The translations under genes and the position numbers were made by a program. From positions 1-25,712 of the forward strand of contig QNZV01000001.1 in assembly GCA_003978395.1 (NCBI GenBank): 25,712 nt of DNA, written 5' to 3'. Below the pieces are notes generated by a model. It searched no databases, was not told the DNA's origin, and saw nothing but the letters and a program-made list of their open reading frames with translations. The number at the start of each line of letters is the position of its first letter. The first letter of the stretch is position 1. The stretch comes from Sulfurovum sp. (GTDB lineage Bacteria; Campylobacterota; Campylobacteria; Campylobacterales; Sulfurovaceae). Below, piece after piece: positions 22,031 through 25,712 of the stretch.

Positions 22031-25000
22031 ATGTTTAAATATTTTATTCCCTTGATATTAACATCTTTGCTTGGTGCAAATACACTTATGGTAAAAAGTA
22101 TCTCCTCTTTAGACAGACCTTTTATGGTTAAGAGTAGTGAGGCACTTTTTGATGATTCTCTCTCTTATACGCATAAACCACTCCTTGATTGTTCTCCTAC
22201 ACTTAATGCTGTTTATAAGATAGTCTCTGAAAAAGAGTTAAAGGTTATACCAAAAGTAGCTTTGAACGCCTCCTCTTTATATAACTGTTCTTATCAAAAA
22301 AAGAAGTTCTTGTTTCATACTATCCCTTTTCAGCTTATGGATTCTCACTATTTTAAAGATGAAAAGATTCTACGTTTAAGTTTTAATGATAGTGTTAAAA
22401 TAGATACTATCTCTAAGGGTATTCGATTAGAAAAAATAGATAAGCTCTCTAAAACCAATCTAAAATATAGTGTTGTTCAAAGTTCTGATAGAGTGTTTCT
22501 TTTGAAAATTAATGAAAATATTGGAAAGAGCAGTATCAAACTTACTATTAATAAAAAGCTACAGACAACGCACAATCATACTCTTCATAAAATATTTAGT
22601 AAAAAGTTTAATATCTCTACTAAAAATTTTGTATTAAACAAAAATAAAAAAGCGATGAGTATTTCAGATGCTCCAAAAATGGTAGCTTTAGAGGATGGTA
22701 CATTTGCTCTTCGTATCTTTTTAAATGATGGATTAGAGAAAAATCCTGAAAAGTTCATTGAGATAGAGGGGATTGATAATTTTACTGTCAAGGGTTATAA
22801 ATATATGAACCACTCTATGCGAGAACGTTTTTCTGTATCTTCTAAATCCTATTATTATAACGATGTAGTGAGTTCAGAATTTAAACCCAACACTGTTTAT
22901 AGAGTAGTATTAAAAAAAGGTTTAGAGAATTATCGTCAATTAAAAGCTGATAAATATTATACAGTTAAGACAAAAGATAGAGCTAAAAATATTTTTTTTA
23001 CGGATAACAAATCTTATATTTCAAACCATGGAGAGTTGGGCTTCTCATCAGTTAATGTAGAAAAAACTACCTTGATAGTAGAACGCCTACTAGATGATAA
23101 TATTCGCTATTTTATGAATTTTGCATCATTAAACAAGAATCATGTTCCTGAATATAGCGAGGAGATTTTTACCAAAGAGTTGACCTTGGATAGTGAAAAA
23201 AATAAAATTTTAAAACAAAAATTTTTACTAACAGACTTAAATAGTAAACATCTTCCATTTGGTGTTTATAAAATTACCTTACGCTACAGTGCAAGAGTAG
23301 GGGATAATATAGAAGAGAAAAGTAGTAGTAAAGTACTTTTTATCTCTGATTTAGGAATCTCTGTTAGTCTCTCAAAAGAGCAAGCTTTTATCTCTGTACT
23401 CTCTTTAAGTAAAGCAGAACCAATAGAGGGAGCAAAACTATTTTTATATGGAGAAAACAATTCCCTTTTAGGAGAGGCTAAAACCAACTCTGATGGAATT
23501 GCTATTATCTATAAAAAAGGACTCTTAGAGAAAAAGGTAAAAGGAATTGTGGTTAGAACTGCCAAAGATAAAAATTTTTTACTGTTAAATAAGACTATCT
23601 CTTCTCCTACTCCTCAGAATATCTTAAAAAAGCCAGAACGTTTTAAAGCCCATCTCTATTTTCAGAGCAATATTGTACGACCTGCCTCTAAAATCAATGC
23701 GTTGATTACCGTAAAAGACAGAGATTTTATATCGGCTAATAATCTGCCAATCAAGATAGAGTTAGTAGACCCTTCTGGAAGAGAAATGGTCAAAAAAGTT
23801 TACCATACAAATGAGTATGGAATGATAGACTTTTCCTATCGTTTAGTAAATAGTGATAAGACAGGTAATTACTCTTTACGTGTCTCGATAGGTAAAAAAG
23901 AGATAGGTTCAAAGAGTATAAAAGTAGAAGCTTTTTTACCTCCTAAAATTGAAAACACTATTCATACAAACAGAGATATTTATCAAAAAAATGAGTTGAT
24001 AGAGTTAAATATCTCTTCACGCTATCTTTTTGGAACACCATCTGCTCATCTCAAAGGAAAAGTAACCTTGGATGCACGACCTTTTGATTTTTCCCCTAAA
24101 GAGTATAAAAATTATACATTTGCAAATAGAGAACTTCGTAAACACAATGTACAGACCTACATGAACTACAGTGAAAATATTACTCTTGATTCAAATGGGA
24201 AATATTCGATGGTCTTGTCAACCAATTTTACTCAAAAAATTCCTTCTGTTTTAGAAGCGATGATTGGTGTGACAATTATGGACGATGCACAGCCTGTATC
24301 AACGTATAAACGTGTAAAAATTTATCCCTATAAAGCTATGGTAGGTCTAAAGATAAATAAGGATTCCTTTGAAAAAGGAGAGAAATTAGAGGGAAAAGCA
24401 ATTTTAATTGACCCAATTAGTCAAAAACCGATAGAGAGAAGACTCTATGCTGTTATCAAAGAGATTAACTGGCACTATGATTATAGTGGAGGCAATTATA
24501 ACTGGGAAAAAGAGGTTCGTACTGTTGATAGTTTTACCATTCATTCAAACGAAGAGTTTAGCCGAAAAATATCTACTAATGGAGATTATATTTTAGAAGT
24601 TTCAGACCGTTTAGGTGGGCATTCTGCGAGTAGCTCTTTTGATGTTTGGTGGTGGTCATACTCGAATATCTCTCCTAAAAATGATTTGAGATCTATAGAG
24701 ATTAAATGTGAAGATAAACTTTATAAAAAAGGCGATTGGATAGATGTACAGATTAAATCTCCTATTTTAGAGGGGCAACTTCTTTTGACCTTAGAGGGTA
24801 AAAAAATAGAGGGTTATAAATTTGTCGCATTACATAAAGGTGTGGCAAAGCTATCTATACCTATTGATGTAGAGATGGGTCGAGGCTTACGACTACATGT
24901 TACAGCATTTAGAGCATCGGATACTTCATCAAATTTAATTCCTTTTAGAGCCATTGGGTACAAATTTATAAAAGCCGATAGAACAGCTCATAAAATTAAG

Positions 25001-25712
25001 ATAACTACTAATCTACCTAAAGTCTCTAAGTCCAATAGGCTTTTAAAATTTACTATTAAAACAGATAAACCTGCAAAAGTATTGGTCTCTATTGTAGATA
25101 GAGGTATTTTACAATTGGTTAAACAGACCAAGCCAAAAATCTTTGATTATTTTAATGAAAAACCTCTCAAATCTATTGCCTATTATGATTTGTATGACCA
25201 ATTAATCTCTTATTTGACAAAAGGTAAATTGGTAGATTTTGGAGCAGGGGATATGTTGAGTAGAAAACAGAAACATCTGGCTCCTGATTTAGGAAAACGG
25301 GTTAAACCATTTATGATTTGGTCTGGGATTGTTGATGTAAATAGCAAAGAGAAGAGTATTGAGATAAAAATTCCTGAGTTCAATGGACGGGCTTCGGTTG
25401 TGGTTGTTGCGATGAACAGTGATAGTATAGGGGTTCATGAACAAGATATTAAGATACGTGATGATGTGATGTTGAAACCATCTTATCCTCTTTATGCTTT
25501 GGTCGGAGATACGATAGAAGTTCCATTACGTGTTTTTAATACAACCAAAGAGAGTAAAATAGTAAAAATAAGTTCTAAGCTTTCTGATAACTTGGCGTTT
25601 GTTCTTAAAAAAGAGAGTATTGAAGTGCCTCCAAACAGTTCGGTTGTTATTCCTACCATGCTCTATGCTCATAGTATAGGTCGAGGAAAAATTACACTCT
25701 ATGCCCAATATG
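22031..25712 (+). CDS. Alpha-2-macroglobulin-like protein, 5' part (runs off the window)
   Basis: Open frame of 1,227 codons from an ATG at 22031 with no stop to the right edge. It has a signal peptide (FKYFIPLILTSLLGAN) without a lipobox Cys, so it is probably periplasmic or secreted and not a lipoprotein. Macroglobulin-like domains: the MG2-type segment with YFQSNIVRPASKIN and VDPSGREM (about 543-595), the bait-flanking region, then VLVSIVDRGIL (about 1017-1027), a typical A2M strand. The A2M core has FMIWSGIVDV and IKIPEFNGRASVVVVAM (about 1092-1130). Bacterial alpha-2-macroglobulins trap proteases and protect the envelope. The thioester (CxEQ) region, if present, lies beyond the edge, so it cannot be judged. 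A weak -10 (TAGAAT, 22007-22012) and AAGAG precede it. Confidence 0.85.
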   Translation, partial: MFKYFIPLILTSLLGANTLMVKSISSLDRPFMVKSSEALFDDSLSYTHKPLLDCSPTLNAVYKIVSEKELKVIPKVALNASSLYNCSYQKKKFLFHTIPFQLMDSHYFKDEKILRLSFNDSVKIDTISKGIRLEKIDKLSKTNLKYSVVQSSDRVFLLKINENIGKSSIKLTINKKLQTTHNHTLHKIFSKKFNISTKNFVLNKNKKAMSISDAPKMVALEDGTFALRIFLNDGLEKNPEKFIEIEGIDNFTVKGYKYMNHSMRERFSVSSKSYYYNDVVSSEFKPNTVYRVVLKKGLENYRQLKADKYYTVKTKDRAKNIFFTDNKSYISNHGELGFSSVNVEKTTLIVERLLDDNIRYFMNFASLNKNHVPEYSEEIFTKELTLDSEKNKILKQKFLLTDLNSKHLPFGVYKITLRYSARVGDNIEEKSSSKVLFISDLGISVSLSKEQAFISVLSLSKAEPIEGAKLFLYGENNSLLGEAKTNSDGIAIIYKKGLLEKKVKGIVVRTAKDKNFLLLNKTISSPTPQNILKKPERFKAHLYFQSNIVRPASKINALITVKDRDFISANNLPIKIELVDPSGREMVKKVYHTNEYGMIDFSYRLVNSDKTGNYSLRVSIGKKEIGSKSIKVEAFLPPKIENTIHTNRDIYQKNELIELNISSRYLFGTPSAHLKGKVTLDARPFDFSPKEYKNYTFANRELRKHNVQTYMNYSENITLDSNGKYSMVLSTNFTQKIPSVLEAMIGVTIMDDAQPVSTYKRVKIYPYKAMVGLKINKDSFEKGEKLEGKAILIDPISQKPIERRLYAVIKEINWHYDYSGGNYNWEKEVRTVDSFTIHSNEEFSRKISTNGDYILEVSDRLGGHSASSSFDVWWWSYSNISPKNDLRSIEIKCEDKLYKKGDWIDVQIKSPILEGQLLLTLEGKKIEGYKFVALHKGVAKLSIPIDVEMGRGLRLHVTAFRASDTSSNLIPFRAIGYKFIKADRTAHKIKITTNLPKVSKSNRLLKFTIKTDKPAKVLVSIVDRGILQLVKQTKPKIFDYFNEKPLKSIAYYDLYDQLISYLTKGKLVDFGAGDMLSRKQKHLAPDLGKRVKPFMIWSGIVDVNSKEKSIEIKIPEFNGRASVVVVAMNSDSIGVHEQDIKIRDDVMLKPSYPLYALVGDTIEVPLRVFNTTKESKIVKISSKLSDNLAFVLKKESIEVPPNSSVVIPTMLYAHSIGRGKITLYAQY

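Overview
The window is AT-rich, tightly packed DNA that looks like a chromosome segment of a sulfur-oxidising Campylobacterota (Epsilonproteobacteria), near Sulfurovum or Sulfurimonas. This genus-level placement is inference. It rests on a sulfide:quinone-oxidoreductase-type flavoprotein, a four-subunit pyruvate:ferredoxin oxidoreductase in the order gamma-delta-alpha-beta as in Helicobacter and relatives (the pyruvate synthase of the reductive TCA cycle in autotrophic members), a group-4-hydrogenase-like pair, and TATAAT promoters that mostly lack a good -35. No tRNA, rRNA, CRISPR array, transposase or integrase was seen.

Layout. 1-2092: two minus-strand genes of unknown role (HEAT-like and DUF6891-like) and a regulatory gap. 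A 2 x 11-bp repeat sits at identical spacing from a -10 at two minus-strand promoters. 2093-4609: an inner-membrane protein joining a Pycsar-effector-type transmembrane domain to a DUF3616 propeller, followed 3 bp later by an outer-membrane porin. 4701-5734: a small unknown protein, convergent with a membrane-anchored peptide-deformylase-like protein that has lost its catalytic residues. 5801-7497: sqr plus an unlisted 52-residue downstream ORF and a terminator. 7776-9242: a divergent BT1-like MFS transporter.

9296-12469 is an accessory-looking stretch. It holds an exported caspase-like protein whose C-terminus looks like the variable region of a diversity-generating retroelement (DGR), a 33-residue zinc-ribbon-like ORF, and an AAA ATPase fused to a PD-(D/E)xK nuclease-like domain. 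12495-13148 encodes a HAD phosphatase. 13264-16502 is porCDAB. 16700-18618 encodes a hydrogenase/complex-I-like large and small subunit pair. The large subunit lacks all the NiFe cysteines, and no membrane subunits are nearby. Then follow a thioredoxin-fold lipoprotein, a Sel1-repeat protein, a ChaA-type cation/proton antiporter, an exported DUF5011 protein, and the first 1,227 codons of an alpha-2-macroglobulin-like protein that runs off the right edge.

How the genes may work together. Sqr would feed electrons from sulfide to quinone, and PorCDAB would use reduced ferredoxin to fix CO2 into pyruvate. The hydrogenase-like pair is a plausible ferredoxin or quinone redox partner, but this is inferred only from family and position. 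The items most worth following up are the DGR-like caspase target, the Pycsar-TM/DUF3616/porin unit, the dead deformylase membrane protein and the orphan hydrogenase-like pair.
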